A DNA stretch of 64,000 nt from Myxococcales bacterium (GTDB taxonomy: Bacteria > Myxococcota_A > Polyangia > Polyangiales > Polyangiaceae), in contig JAEUKE010000129.1 of NCBI GenBank assembly GCA_016794345.1, forward strand, positions 27,484 to 91,483, read 5' to 3'. This document shows, one piece after another, positions 51,159 to 61,235 of this stretch. Below the pieces are notes generated by a model that did no database searches, was not told the origin of the DNA, and saw only the letters and a program-made list of their open reading frames with translations. Positions within the stretch are counted from its first letter, which is position 1. Each line of letters starts with the position of its first letter. Made by a program: the position numbers and the translations under genes.

Positions 51159-52607
51159 ATGGAAACCGATGCCCAAGCAGCGTTCCTCGCCGTCCTGGCC
51201 GACGAGCTCCGGGACACGCCGTACGCGCCGCTGAAACACCTGGGGAGCGGCGCCCAAGGCGCGGTGTACGAGGTCGAGCACCGGACGCTTCGGCGCCGGC
51301 TGGTGATGAAGCTTCTGCGCGACCCGAACCGGCCCGATCTCGAGGACCGGCTGCGGCTCGAGGCGCAGTCGATGGCCCAGCTGTCCCACCCCAACGTCGT
51401 GCAGGTGGTCGACTACGCCCGGTCCCCTCGCGGCCGACATTTCCTCGTGACCGAGCGATTGCAGGGCAGGACCCTCAAGGAGGTGGTCGGCGCGAGCGGC
51501 GCACTGCCGGTGCGCGACGCGGTGCTCTTCGTGTCGCAAGCGCTCGCGGGCCTCTACGCCGCCCATCGCGTCGGCGTCGTGCACCGCGACGTGAAGCTGG
51601 ACAACCTCTTCCTCACCGACGGCGACGAGATCACGCAGCCTCGCGTGGTTGTGCTCGACTTCGGGATCGCGAAGCTCGCGCTCGATCGTGACGGGCAGAG
51701 CCCGAACATCGCCCCTCTCGAGACCCCCACCGCGGAGGGCGTCATGGTCGGCACGCCGAGCTTCATGGCGCCGGAGCAGGTGCTCAACCAGAAGGTCGAC
51801 CACCGCGCGGACATCTACGGCGCCGGTGTCGTGCTCTACCGGCTGCTCGCCGGCAGACCGCCGTTCCTCTGCAAGGATCTGATCGAATACGCCTCGGCCC
51901 ACGCGAGCGAGATCCCGACGCCCCCTTCGCGCTTCGTCGACCTTCCTCCCGGGCTCGAGGCCGTCGTTCTGCGGGCGCTCGAGAAGCGCCCCGAGAACCG
52001 CTTCGCGTCGGCCAAGGAGATGATCGACGCGCTCGCGCCGTTCCTCTCCGCACCGGCGTCCACACCGCAGGCGCAAGGCCCCGCCCCCGAGCGCTCACCC
52101 GAGAGCCTCCCGACAAACCCGCTGCCGGGCAGAAGCGTCCTCGCGAATCCAGGCCCCGTCGTGCAGCCTTCACCTCCGAACGGCGTCGCGGCGCGGGGCA
52201 CCGAGATGATGATGCAAGCGCCTCCCGCGCCGCGCGGCACCGAGATGATGATGCAGTCTCCGCCGCGCGGGACGGAGATGCTGAACGTCGCGCTGCAGTC
52301 TCCGCCGCGCGGGACCGAGATGATGATGCAGTCCCCGCCGCGTGGAACGGAGGTCGTGATGCAGCCGGCAGCGCTCACGCCTCAGCCCACGACGGGTGGT
52401 CCGCAGCCGTTGCTCGCTGCTCCTCCCGTGCTCGCTGCTCCTCCCGTGCTCGCGTCGCGCCCGATGGCGCAAAGCGACGCCACGCACCTCTCCCGCCCCG
52501 CTGCACGCTCCGCGCGGCCGATCGAGATCGCGGCCCTCGTCGTCGCGGCCCTGGCAGTCCTCGTCATCGCCTACTTGTGCGCGAAGCTCCTCGGGATCAT
52601 CGCGTGA
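51159..52607 (+). CDS. Ser/Thr protein kinase with RGTEMMMQ repeats and C-terminal TM
   Basis: A 482-residue kinase: glycine loop GSGAQGAVYEV (29-39), Lys51 (VMKLL), HRDVKLDN (142-149), DFGIA (167-171), APEQ. After the catalytic domain (to about 295) comes a Pro-rich linker holding five imperfect copies of a PPRGTEMMMQ-type unit (about 345-403), then a TM helix close to the C-terminus (about 457-479) with almost no extracytoplasmic tail. The repeats carry Thr in a fixed setting and could be autophosphorylation sites read by an FHA domain, such as that of the next kinase. It precedes the 52692 kinase by 84 bases on the same strand. ATG 51159 is clear. Confidence 0.93.
   Translation: METDAQAAFLAVLADELRDTPYAPLKHLGSGAQGAVYEVEHRTLRRRLVMKLLRDPNRPDLEDRLRLEAQSMAQLSHPNVVQVVDYARSPRGRHFLVTERLQGRTLKEVVGASGALPVRDAVLFVSQALAGLYAAHRVGVVHRDVKLDNLFLTDGDEITQPRVVVLDFGIAKLALDRDGQSPNIAPLETPTAEGVMVGTPSFMAPEQVLNQKVDHRADIYGAGVVLYRLLAGRPPFLCKDLIEYASAHASEIPTPPSRFVDLPPGLEAVVLRALEKRPENRFASAKEMIDALAPFLSAPASTPQAQGPAPERSPESLPTNPLPGRSVLANPGPVVQPSPPNGVAARGTEMMMQAPPAPRGTEMMMQSPPRGTEMLNVALQSPPRGTEMMMQSPPRGTEVVMQPAALTPQPTTGGPQPLLAAPPVLAAPPVLASRPMAQSDATHLSRPAARSARPIEIAALVVAALAVLVIAYLCAKLLGIIA
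52192..52364. repeat. in-gene tandem repeat encoding RGTE(M/V)xMQ units
   Basis: Five imperfect units of about 33-42 bases within the 51159 kinase gene encode RGTEMMMQAPPAP, RGTEMMMQSPP, RGTEMLNVALQSPP, RGTEMMMQSPP and RGTEVVMQPAA. Near-identical DNA between units 2 and 4 suggests recent duplication or slippage, so copy number may vary between strains. Confidence 0.85.
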
Positions 52608-52691
52608 ACGGATTTCGCCACCGCCTCGGCACCGGCGGCGTTTGGCCGGGGGCCGCGCTTTCCGTAAGATGAGCCCGGACACAGCGGTCCT

Positions 52692-54650
<1,959 letters not shown>

Positions 54651-54653
54651 CGA

Positions 54654-55274
54654 ATGGTATCGAAGAAGACCGACCCGCTCTTTCTCGGCCGTCCGCCCGA
54701 CCCCGCCAAAGGAAGGCGCAACACCGATCTCATGGGGCTGCCGCCCATCGAGGAGCCGGCGTTTCGCGACACGATCAAGGACGACTCGGGGCCGCTCGAG
54801 CAGCTCATTCCTCCCGGCGTCGACCCGAGCATCCTCGATCCTGCTGCAGCGGCACAGAAGAAGGGCGCTTTTTTGGCCGAGTCTGCGCAGAACCAAGGGC
54901 TGAAGAGCGCGCTCGGCCAGCTCCGCGAGCCCGAGACGCCCAATCCGCGTGGCGGCACCATGCCGATGAGCGCGCGCATCGAGGCGCTCGAGGCCGAGGT
55001 CCCGGTGGGCAAGAGGCCAGCCCCGGTCGGCGGCAAGGTGGATCTGTCGCGAGCCGATCCGAGGCGCGCGCCGACCGAGCGCGTCGCGAAGCGGCCAAAC
55101 GAGCTGCTCGAGCCCGATTGGTCGGTCGCCCATCGGCCTCCACCTGGGCAACCGGCGCCGCTCCCGGCTCCGCAGCCGCAGCAGAGCCAGCTCTTCAACT
55201 ACGCGCTCGCGGTCTTCGGCCTGCTCGCCTTCGTGCTCGTCGCCCTCGTCGTCTACCTGAAGGTCCTTCGCTGA
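54654..55274 (+). CDS. hypothetical tail-anchored protein in kinase operon
   Basis: A 206-residue protein with a soluble, mostly disordered N-terminal part (1-175) rich in Pro, Lys, Arg and Glu, including MGLPPIEEPAFRDTI and a short amphipathic segment (ARIEALEAEVPVGKRP), and one C-terminal TM helix (about 182-203) ending LKVLR. It looks tail-anchored with its bulk in the cytoplasm. No family was recognised. The ATG at 54654 lies 3 bases past the kinase stop and the stop is 1 base from the TPR-PEGA start, so it is part of the operon. It could be a kinase substrate or scaffold. Confidence 0.7.
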   Translation: MVSKKTDPLFLGRPPDPAKGRRNTDLMGLPPIEEPAFRDTIKDDSGPLEQLIPPGVDPSILDPAAAAQKKGAFLAESAQNQGLKSALGQLREPETPNPRGGTMPMSARIEALEAEVPVGKRPAPVGGKVDLSRADPRRAPTERVAKRPNELLEPDWSVAHRPPPGQPAPLPAPQPQQSQLFNYALAVFGLLAFVLVALVVYLKVLR

Positions 55275-55275
55275 C

Positions 55276-56289
55276 ATGAACCTCCGACGCTCTCCTGGAA
55301 ACCTCCCCGTCAGGGGCACGAGCCCGCTCGGCCTCTTGCTCGCGGCTTCGCTCGTCGCCGCGTCGGTCACCTGGCCAGCGCAGACCGCGCTCGCCCAGCC
55401 CGTGACCGAGAGCGACCGCGCAGACGAGCTCTACAAACAAGGCGTCGCAGCCTTCGAGGCGCAGAAGCTCGAGGAGGCCGAGAAGCTCTTCGTCGAGGCG
55501 TGGAAGCTCAAGAAAGGCGTCGATATCGCCGCGAACCTCGGGATCGTCTCGCTGCAGCTCGGCAAGAATGTCCAGGCCGCCGAGGCGCTCACCTACGCGG
55601 TCGACCATTTCCCCGTCGGCGCCAGCGCGGACGCGCGCGAGCGCCTCGCGGAGAAGCTCGCGCTGGTCAAACAGAAGGTGGCGGCGGTCACGCTCCAGGT
55701 GAACGTCGCTGAAGCGCGGCTCTCGGTGGACGAGCGCGATCTCGGTAAGGCACCCCTGCCCGCGGCGGTCTTCGTCGACCCCGGGCCTCACCAGTTCAAG
55801 GCGGTCCTCGACGGCTACGAGCCAGCCGAGCTGTCGTTTCGCCTGCTCGGTGGTGACGCGACGACAATCGAGCTCTCGCTCAAGGTCAAGCCCATGAACG
55901 TGCCGGAGCCTGTCGGCGTGGCCGAGAAGCTGCCGGTCTGGCCGATGATCGCGTTCGGTGCGCTGACCGCGGCAGGTCTGGGCCTGGGCATCGGCACCTT
56001 CGTCATGAGCGAGTCCGCCAAGGGCGAGATCGAGGACAGCGGCTGTCGGAACGCGTCGTGCGGGGCGAGCCTGCAGAGCAGCGTCGACGATTACAACCTC
56101 GGGCGCAGCCTGGCCGTCTCCGGCTTCGTGGCTGGCGGGATCGGCGCGGTCGGTCTGGTGACGTATTCGGTTCTTTACGCGACGAGCGGCACCGAGGCCG
56201 AGCCGGCCAAATCCGGTGGGGCCTCGACCCGCATCTATCCTCTCGCCGGCCTCGACGCGGCCGGCGCCGTCCTCGTTCATTCCTTCTGA
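55276..56289 (+). CDS. TPR-PEGA protein with two TM segments
   Basis: A 337-residue exported protein of the same plan as 15703-16653 and 29213-30220. Signal peptide (1-41, ending TALAQP), TPR-like helices (about 45-115: FEAQKLEEAEKLFVEAWKL), PEGA domain (about 138-202: ARLSVDERDLGKAPLP, FVDPGPHQFKAVLDGYEP), TM1 (221-244), loop with a Cys pair (SGCRNASCGA, Cys257 and Cys262), TM2 (279-302), and a C-terminal tail ending AVLVHSF with terminal Phe. The ATG follows the preceding stop by 1 base, and the next gene, a lipoprotein, starts 10 bases after its stop. The context is kinase, membrane protein, TPR-PEGA, lipoprotein. Confidence 0.85.
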   Translation: MNLRRSPGNLPVRGTSPLGLLLAASLVAASVTWPAQTALAQPVTESDRADELYKQGVAAFEAQKLEEAEKLFVEAWKLKKGVDIAANLGIVSLQLGKNVQAAEALTYAVDHFPVGASADARERLAEKLALVKQKVAAVTLQVNVAEARLSVDERDLGKAPLPAAVFVDPGPHQFKAVLDGYEPAELSFRLLGGDATTIELSLKVKPMNVPEPVGVAEKLPVWPMIAFGALTAAGLGLGIGTFVMSESAKGEIEDSGCRNASCGASLQSSVDDYNLGRSLAVSGFVAGGIGAVGLVTYSVLYATSGTEAEPAKSGGASTRIYPLAGLDAAGAVLVHSF

Positions 56290-56299
56290 ATCGGTGCCC

Positions 56300-57835
56300 A
56301 TGAAAGCTCGAACCATGCCTCGATTGGCTCTCGCGGCGACGCTCCTCGTCCCGCTCGGCGCCCTGCTCGTGGGCGCCTGCAACGCGGAGTTCTGCGACAT
56401 CGTCGAATGCACGAGCGCCCAGGGCGGGCAGGGCGGCGGCGGCGCGGGCGGGTCGACCTCGACCTCGACCGGCGAGGGCGGCACCATCGATCCGGGGTGC
56501 ATTCCTTCGATGCTCCCCGCGGGCGCTGCGGTGCCCGCCACGTGCGGTGTGTTCGTCGACGCGGACGCGAACGGGACGGGGACGCAGGCCGACCCGCTCA
56601 AGCGGCTCGACGACGCGATCGCCCTCGCAGAGACGCCGGACAAGCCGAGCGTCATCTACGTCTGCGGAGCACCCGAGCTCGCGGGCTCGTTCGAGATGAA
56701 GGGCGGCACGTCTCTTTTCGGAGGTCTCGATTGCGGGACGTGGACGTACGATCCGGCGAATCGCCCCAAGATCGTCGGGATGGCGAACGCTCCCGCGCTG
56801 GCCGTACGAGACGATGGCCAGTCTTTCCTCGCCGACATCGACATCGACGCCGCCCCTGGCCAGGGCGAGGGCCAGTCCAGCATCGGTCTCTTGGTTCATC
56901 TGGCGAGCGTGACCGTCGACCGGGTCTCGGTGTCGGCTTCCGATGGATCAGAAGGCGCCGAAGGTGAGCCGCCGATGACCTTCTCGACGCCAGCGCAATC
57001 GGGGGCCCTTCAGAACTGCCCGAACATGCAGGGCGCGAACCCAGGTACCAACATGTGCGAGGGAACGCCGACGAGCGGCGGTAACGGCGGCGCTGTCTCC
57101 AATCCGATCGGCCTGGCCGGCGCTCCCGGCAGCCCCCCGGCAATCGGAGGAGACGGCGGGCTCTCGGTCATGGACTGCAACGCGGGAGGACAGGGCCAAC
57201 CTGGGGACTCTCCCGGCCCGGCCGTTTCCATGAGCGCCCTCGATGAATTCGATCTCGGCACCCTATCGAGCAGCGGGTTCACCGTGAGCGTGGCGCCCGA
57301 TGGCATTGCGGGGGCGCCCGGCGGCGGTGGCGGCGGTGGTCGCGGCGGCCCGGTCAGGTGTGGAGGCGGCGGGGGCGGAGCAGGGGGCTGCGGCGGCGCT
57401 GGCGGCGGCGGGGGTCAATCAGGCGGAGCGAGCCTCGCGATTGCGGTGCTCGACGGCGTCCTCACGCTCGGCAGCGGAGTGAAGCTCGCCACCGGGAGCG
57501 GCGGCACCGGTGGCAATGGGGTCGCGGGCGCCAATGGGCAGCAGGGTGGCGCGGGCAGCATTTTCATGCCGATGATGCCAAGCGATCTCGACGGCTGCCC
57601 GGGCGGCGCCGGCGGCACCGGCGGTGCGGGGAGCGGCGGTGCAGGCGGCAATGGCGGTCTGTCCGCGCTCATCTTCCTTCAGGGCAGCGCCACATCGACC
57701 GGGGAGCCCGAGACCCCGATGATCGGAATGGGCGGCACGTTCGGCCTTGGGGGAGACGGCATGGCGCCCAATGGCTCCGACGGGGCCGAGTGTCGGCTCT
57801 TTCACGCCGGAGCGATGGACCCCTGCGAGATGTGA
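56300..57835 (+). CDS. Gly-rich lipoprotein (PE_PGRS-like composition)
   Basis: Predicted 511-residue lipoprotein: signal ending GALLVGAC (lipid Cys about 23), a Gly/Ser/Thr stalk (about 38-60: GGAGGSTSTSTGEGG), a beta-helix-like region (about 70-240, with YVCGAPELAGSFEM and SLFGGLDCGTW), and a second half very rich in Gly with GGAGG and GGNGG triplets, similar in composition to mycobacterial PGRS domains and other Gly-rich beta-helical or collagen-like surface proteins. Scattered Cys may form disulfides. It closes the kinase operon. The predicted location is the outer surface; function unknown. It converges with the ABC permease gene 9 bases away. Confidence 0.8.
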   Translation: MKARTMPRLALAATLLVPLGALLVGACNAEFCDIVECTSAQGGQGGGGAGGSTSTSTGEGGTIDPGCIPSMLPAGAAVPATCGVFVDADANGTGTQADPLKRLDDAIALAETPDKPSVIYVCGAPELAGSFEMKGGTSLFGGLDCGTWTYDPANRPKIVGMANAPALAVRDDGQSFLADIDIDAAPGQGEGQSSIGLLVHLASVTVDRVSVSASDGSEGAEGEPPMTFSTPAQSGALQNCPNMQGANPGTNMCEGTPTSGGNGGAVSNPIGLAGAPGSPPAIGGDGGLSVMDCNAGGQGQPGDSPGPAVSMSALDEFDLGTLSSSGFTVSVAPDGIAGAPGGGGGGGRGGPVRCGGGGGGAGGCGGAGGGGGQSGGASLAIAVLDGVLTLGSGVKLATGSGGTGGNGVAGANGQQGGAGSIFMPMMPSDLDGCPGGAGGTGGAGSGGAGGNGGLSALIFLQGSATSTGEPETPMIGMGGTFGLGGDGMAPNGSDGAECRLFHAGAMDPCEM

Positions 57836-57844
57836 GCCGCGCGC

Positions 57845-58882
57845 TCAGCGCCAGCGGAAGATCCGGAGCGCCAGCAGGAAGGCGCCCACGCCCCACGCGA
57901 GCAGGATCACGAGATCGAGCGCGACGCCCTGGAGCCCCTTGCCGTCGAGCATGATCGCCCGCAGCGCGTCGTTCAGGGCCGTCAGCGGCAGCGCCTGAAT
58001 CAACGGCTGGATGCTCTCGGGGAACTTCGACGACGAGAAGAACGTCCCCGAGGTGATGAGCATGGGCATCGCGGCCACGTTGATGAGGCCGCTCGCGGTC
58101 TGGACGTTCTCGGCGCGCGACGCGACGAGCAGGCCGATGCCGGCGAACGTGAGCGATCCGAGCACGGCGACCACCGCCAGCAGGATCAGCGAGCCGTTCA
58201 CCGGCACGCCGAACACGAGCGCCGCGAACCCCACGAGGACCGGCAGCTCGACCAGGAGGAAGAGCGCGCGCGCCAGGACGAACGCGAGCAAGAACTCGCG
58301 CTTCTTCATCGGCGTGGCGAGGAGGCGCTTCATCAGGCGGCGCGTGCGCATCTCGACGATGACGTAGCCGACGCCCCAGAGTCCGCCTTGCATGAGCCCC
58401 GTGCCCAGGAGGCCGGGGACGAGGAAGTCGATGTAGCGGGAGCCCGGCTCCGTGACGGGGCGGTCGGCGGCGCGCACGACGTCCTTCCGGCCGGCCGCAT
58501 CCTGCAGGTGCGCGTCGACGACGGCGCGCGCGTAGCGAGCCTCGATTCTCGTCGGATCGAGCTCGTAGGTGGGCGGCTGGGTATCGAGGACGACGATGTC
58601 GATCTTCCCGGTCCTCAGCCCGCGCCGGGCCGTGGCTTCGTCGAGATCTTGCACCGATACGTCGGCCTTGTCGCGCAGCGCGCTCAACGTCGCCTCCGAG
58701 CCTCCGACTACGGCCGCGGACACCGGCGCGGGAGCTCGATCGCGGAACGCCACCCCGAGCGCGATCGCGATGACGATGGGAAACCCGAAGCTCCAGAAGA
58801 GCACGCCGGGCTCGCGGTAGAAGCTGCGCCAGCGCGCCAGCACGAGCTGGACGAGGGCGCTCGTGGGCTTGTCGTCACTCAC
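57845..58882 (-). CDS. ABC-2 type transporter permease
   Basis: A 345-residue ABC-2 membrane subunit: one N-terminal TM helix (about 28-46), a large extracytoplasmic domain (about 50-160), and five or six further helices (about 170-342), including the family-typical LMKRLLATPMKKREFLLAF coupling region and FSSSKFPESIQPLIQALPLT. Such permeases, paired with an ATPase, export drugs, polysaccharides or lipids. GTG 58882 overlaps the ATPase stop by 8 bases (58875-58882), so the two subunits are co-translated. The cargo is unknown. Confidence 0.9.
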   Translation of the reverse strand: MSDDKPTSALVQLVLARWRSFYREPGVLFWSFGFPIVIAIALGVAFRDRAPAPVSAAVVGGSEATLSALRDKADVSVQDLDEATARRGLRTGKIDIVVLDTQPPTYELDPTRIEARYARAVVDAHLQDAAGRKDVVRAADRPVTEPGSRYIDFLVPGLLGTGLMQGGLWGVGYVIVEMRTRRLMKRLLATPMKKREFLLAFVLARALFLLVELPVLVGFAALVFGVPVNGSLILLAVVAVLGSLTFAGIGLLVASRAENVQTASGLINVAAMPMLITSGTFFSSSKFPESIQPLIQALPLTALNDALRAIMLDGKGLQGVALDLVILLAWGVGAFLLALRIFRWR

Positions 58883-59798
58883 GGAGGCTCTTCCCAGTCA
58901 GGTGCACGAACACGTCCTCCAGCGTGGCGCGGTGGGTGGAGAGCCGGCGCAAGCACGCGCCCGTGCGCTCGAGGTGGGCGAAGAGCGCGGGCAGCGTCTC
59001 GTGGAGGGTGCTCGTTGTCAGGACGAAACCGTCAGCTTCTCTCCGGGCGGCGACGACCCCGGCGACGGCCATCAGCGCGTCGATGTCGACGGGGCCGTCC
59101 GCGGCGAAATCCACGATCTCCTCGCCGCCGAGCGAGCGGATGAGCGCCCGCGGTGTATCGAGCGCGATGAGCTTGCCGTGATCGACCACGCCGATCCGGT
59201 CGCAGAGCTTCTCGGCCTCGTCCATGTAGTGCGTGGTGAGGAGCACCGTGCCCCCGCCGGCCTTGAAGTCGATCACGAGGTCCCAGAGGCTGCGGCGCGA
59301 CTGCGGGTCGAGGCCGGTCGTCGGCTCGTCGAGGAACAGGAGATCGGGCGCGCCGGCGAGCGCACACGCCACAGCCACGCGTTGCTTCTGTCCGCCGGAG
59401 AGGCTCTCGTACCGCGCCGAGCGCTTCTCTTCGAGCTGCACCTTCTTCAGGAGCTCGGGCGTGGTCGGCCCGCGTGGATAGAAGGATCGGAAGAGGCGCA
59501 GCGTCTCCTCGACGGTGAGCTTGTCGGTCAGCCTGGTCTCCTGCAGCGTGATGCCGATTCGCTCGCGGAGCCGCGTTTCGTCGCCGGCCCAGGTGCACCC
59601 GAAGAGCGTCACGTCACCGCTGGTGGGTGCGAGCAAACCCTCCAGGATCTCGATCGTGGTCGTCTTCCCGGCGCCATTCGGGCCCAGGAGACCGAAGCAC
59701 TCGCCCCGGTGTACGTCGAGATCGAGCCCGCGAACCGCCTCCACGTCGCCGTAGCGCTTCGTGAGGTTCCTGCAGACGATGACGGAGTCGGGGGCCAC
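58875..59798 (-). CDS. ABC transporter ATP-binding protein (DrrA/ABC-2 class)
   Basis: A 307-residue ATPase: Walker A GPNGAGKTTT (about 39-48), Q-loop TLQETRL, signature LSGGQKQRVAVA, Walker B LLFLDEPTTGLD, and the H-loop TTHYMDEAE. A C-terminal extension (about 225-307) with STHRATLEDVFVHLTG is typical of the DrrA/CcmA-like exporter class. It energises the permease encoded immediately downstream (8-base overlap). GTG 59798 directly abuts the stop of the upstream PEGA protein gene (59799), which suggests a three-gene operon. Confidence 0.94.
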   Translation of the reverse strand: MAPDSVIVCRNLTKRYGDVEAVRGLDLDVHRGECFGLLGPNGAGKTTTIEILEGLLAPTSGDVTLFGCTWAGDETRLRERIGITLQETRLTDKLTVEETLRLFRSFYPRGPTTPELLKKVQLEEKRSARYESLSGGQKQRVAVACALAGAPDLLFLDEPTTGLDPQSRRSLWDLVIDFKAGGGTVLLTTHYMDEAEKLCDRIGVVDHGKLIALDTPRALIRSLGGEEIVDFAADGPVDIDALMAVAGVVAARREADGFVLTTSTLHETLPALFAHLERTGACLRRLSTHRATLEDVFVHLTGKSLRE

Positions 59799-61169
59799 TC
59801 AGTAGATGTCTTCGTTGGAAGAGGCAGGCTTCGCCTTCTTGGGCAGCGCTTCGAGCGCGATCACGAGCGAGAGATCCGACGTGGCCTGGAACGGTACCTT
59901 CTTCGTCTTGTGGCCCGGCGCTTCGATCTTCAGCTCGTGTGCTGCGCCGTCCTTCGGGAGCGACTGGGCGTAGGGGGCTTTGAGGCGCGCCTTGTCGAGG
60001 TAGACGCGCGCGTAGTTGGGGCTGACTTCCATCGTGAGCTGGATGGTGGACGCGGCGGGCACGGGCGGGGGCACGGTCGAGGCGGTCGGCGCTGGGCTCG
60101 GGGTGATCTGCGGTTGCGCCGGCGTCGGCGCAGCCCTCTGGGTCGGCGCGGGGCCGGGGGTGGTCGGCGCGGGGCCACGCATCGCAAAGATGATGGCGAC
60201 GACGGCGATGCCGACCGCTGCGCCCGTGGTCCCCACCAAGGCGGTGACGAGCCGTCGGCTGTTGTCGGGGGGGGCGGCGGAGGAGGGCAACGAAGCGCGC
60301 GGCGGGACGGACACGGCCGCGGGCTTGTCGGTCGCCGGCGCGTGGGCGGCTGCGGTCGCGGGCTCCGGTTCGGGCACGGGCTCGGCCTCGCGCTCGGGCT
60401 CCGACACGCCCACCGGCGCGCGTTCGGCTGCCGGCACGGGCGCGGGGGCGGCAACAGGCGCGGGCGCGGGCTCCGCGCGTGGAGGACGGGTCAGCTCGGC
60501 GATCGCGGCGGACTCGATCGGATCGGAGAGGGTCGGCCGCTCGGAGACGGCCGGCTCCTCGGCGCGCTCGCTCCGAGTCTTCCAGGCGATCAGGCCTTGC
60601 GCGAGGAGGCCTTCGAACGCGATTAGCCCCTTGAGCCGAGGGAAGGACAGCTCACGGAGGATCTCGTCGACGGTCGACTCCCCGTCGATGCGAGCGGCCA
60701 CGAGCGCGCGCGGGTCCTTCGGCTTGTGGCTCGACAGCTCGCCAGTCATGACCGGGACGTGCTCGCTCGGCAAGAGACGCAGGGTGAGGCGCCGCATGAG
60801 GACGCGCTCCACGATCTTCTGGCAGCGCTCGACGGACACGTTCCGAGGGAACCGCTCGCGCTCTTCCTCGAAGTGCTGGAGCGCGCGCTCGAGCTCTCCT
60901 CGGAGCAAGAGGCGCCGCAGCTCCGGACGCCGCTCCTCGGGGAGCCAGCCGAGGTGCGGGGTCAGCTCGTCGAAGAGCGCTGCCGGATCGTCGTCTTCGG
61001 GCTCCGCGGCGCGGACCTGTTTCTTGCGCGTGGGCGCCTCGCCGATCAGGACGTAGCGCTGCGGACCCGCGCGCGTGATGCTGGCCGGGTGCGGAGCACG
61101 CGGCTCCGGCATCTGCTCGGGCAGGGCGCCCATGCGCAGCGTGTTCCGGCGGGGAGGGTCCTCGGCCAT
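59799..61169 (-). CDS. membrane protein with N-terminal regulatory region and C-terminal PEGA-like domain
   Basis: A 456-residue protein. The cytoplasmic N-terminal half (1-200) has helices around DELTPHLGWLPEERRPELRRL, then a winged-helix/PATAN-like segment with ESTVDEILRELSFPRLKGLIA and FEGLLAQGLIAW. A long Pro/Ala/Glu linker (200-290), a TM helix (about 298-320) and another Pro/Thr linker lead to a PEGA-like domain (about 375-445: YARVYLDKARLKAPYAQSLP and LKIEAPGHKTKK). It abuts the ABC ATPase gene with no gap, so it may sense or regulate the exporter. Starts at ATG 61169. The domain calls are by pattern only. Confidence 0.72.
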   Translation of the reverse strand: MAEDPPRRNTLRMGALPEQMPEPRAPHPASITRAGPQRYVLIGEAPTRKKQVRAAEPEDDDPAALFDELTPHLGWLPEERRPELRRLLLRGELERALQHFEEERERFPRNVSVERCQKIVERVLMRRLTLRLLPSEHVPVMTGELSSHKPKDPRALVAARIDGESTVDEILRELSFPRLKGLIAFEGLLAQGLIAWKTRSERAEEPAVSERPTLSDPIESAAIAELTRPPRAEPAPAPVAAPAPVPAAERAPVGVSEPEREAEPVPEPEPATAAAHAPATDKPAAVSVPPRASLPSSAAPPDNSRRLVTALVGTTGAAVGIAVVAIIFAMRGPAPTTPGPAPTQRAAPTPAQPQITPSPAPTASTVPPPVPAASTIQLTMEVSPNYARVYLDKARLKAPYAQSLPKDGAAHELKIEAPGHKTKKVPFQATSDLSLVIALEALPKKAKPASSNEDIY

Positions 61170-61235
61170 GATCGAGCCCTCGACACTATGCCTCAGATGG
61201 GGCCGCAGCGGGAGGAGCAGCCTCCCGCCCGAGCC

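Noticed and set aside
57000..57800. Gly-rich tract considered as a DNA repeat or mobile element
   Set aside because: The repetition follows codon-level GGxGG patterns inside an intact coding frame with a lipoprotein signal; no terminal repeats or transposase.
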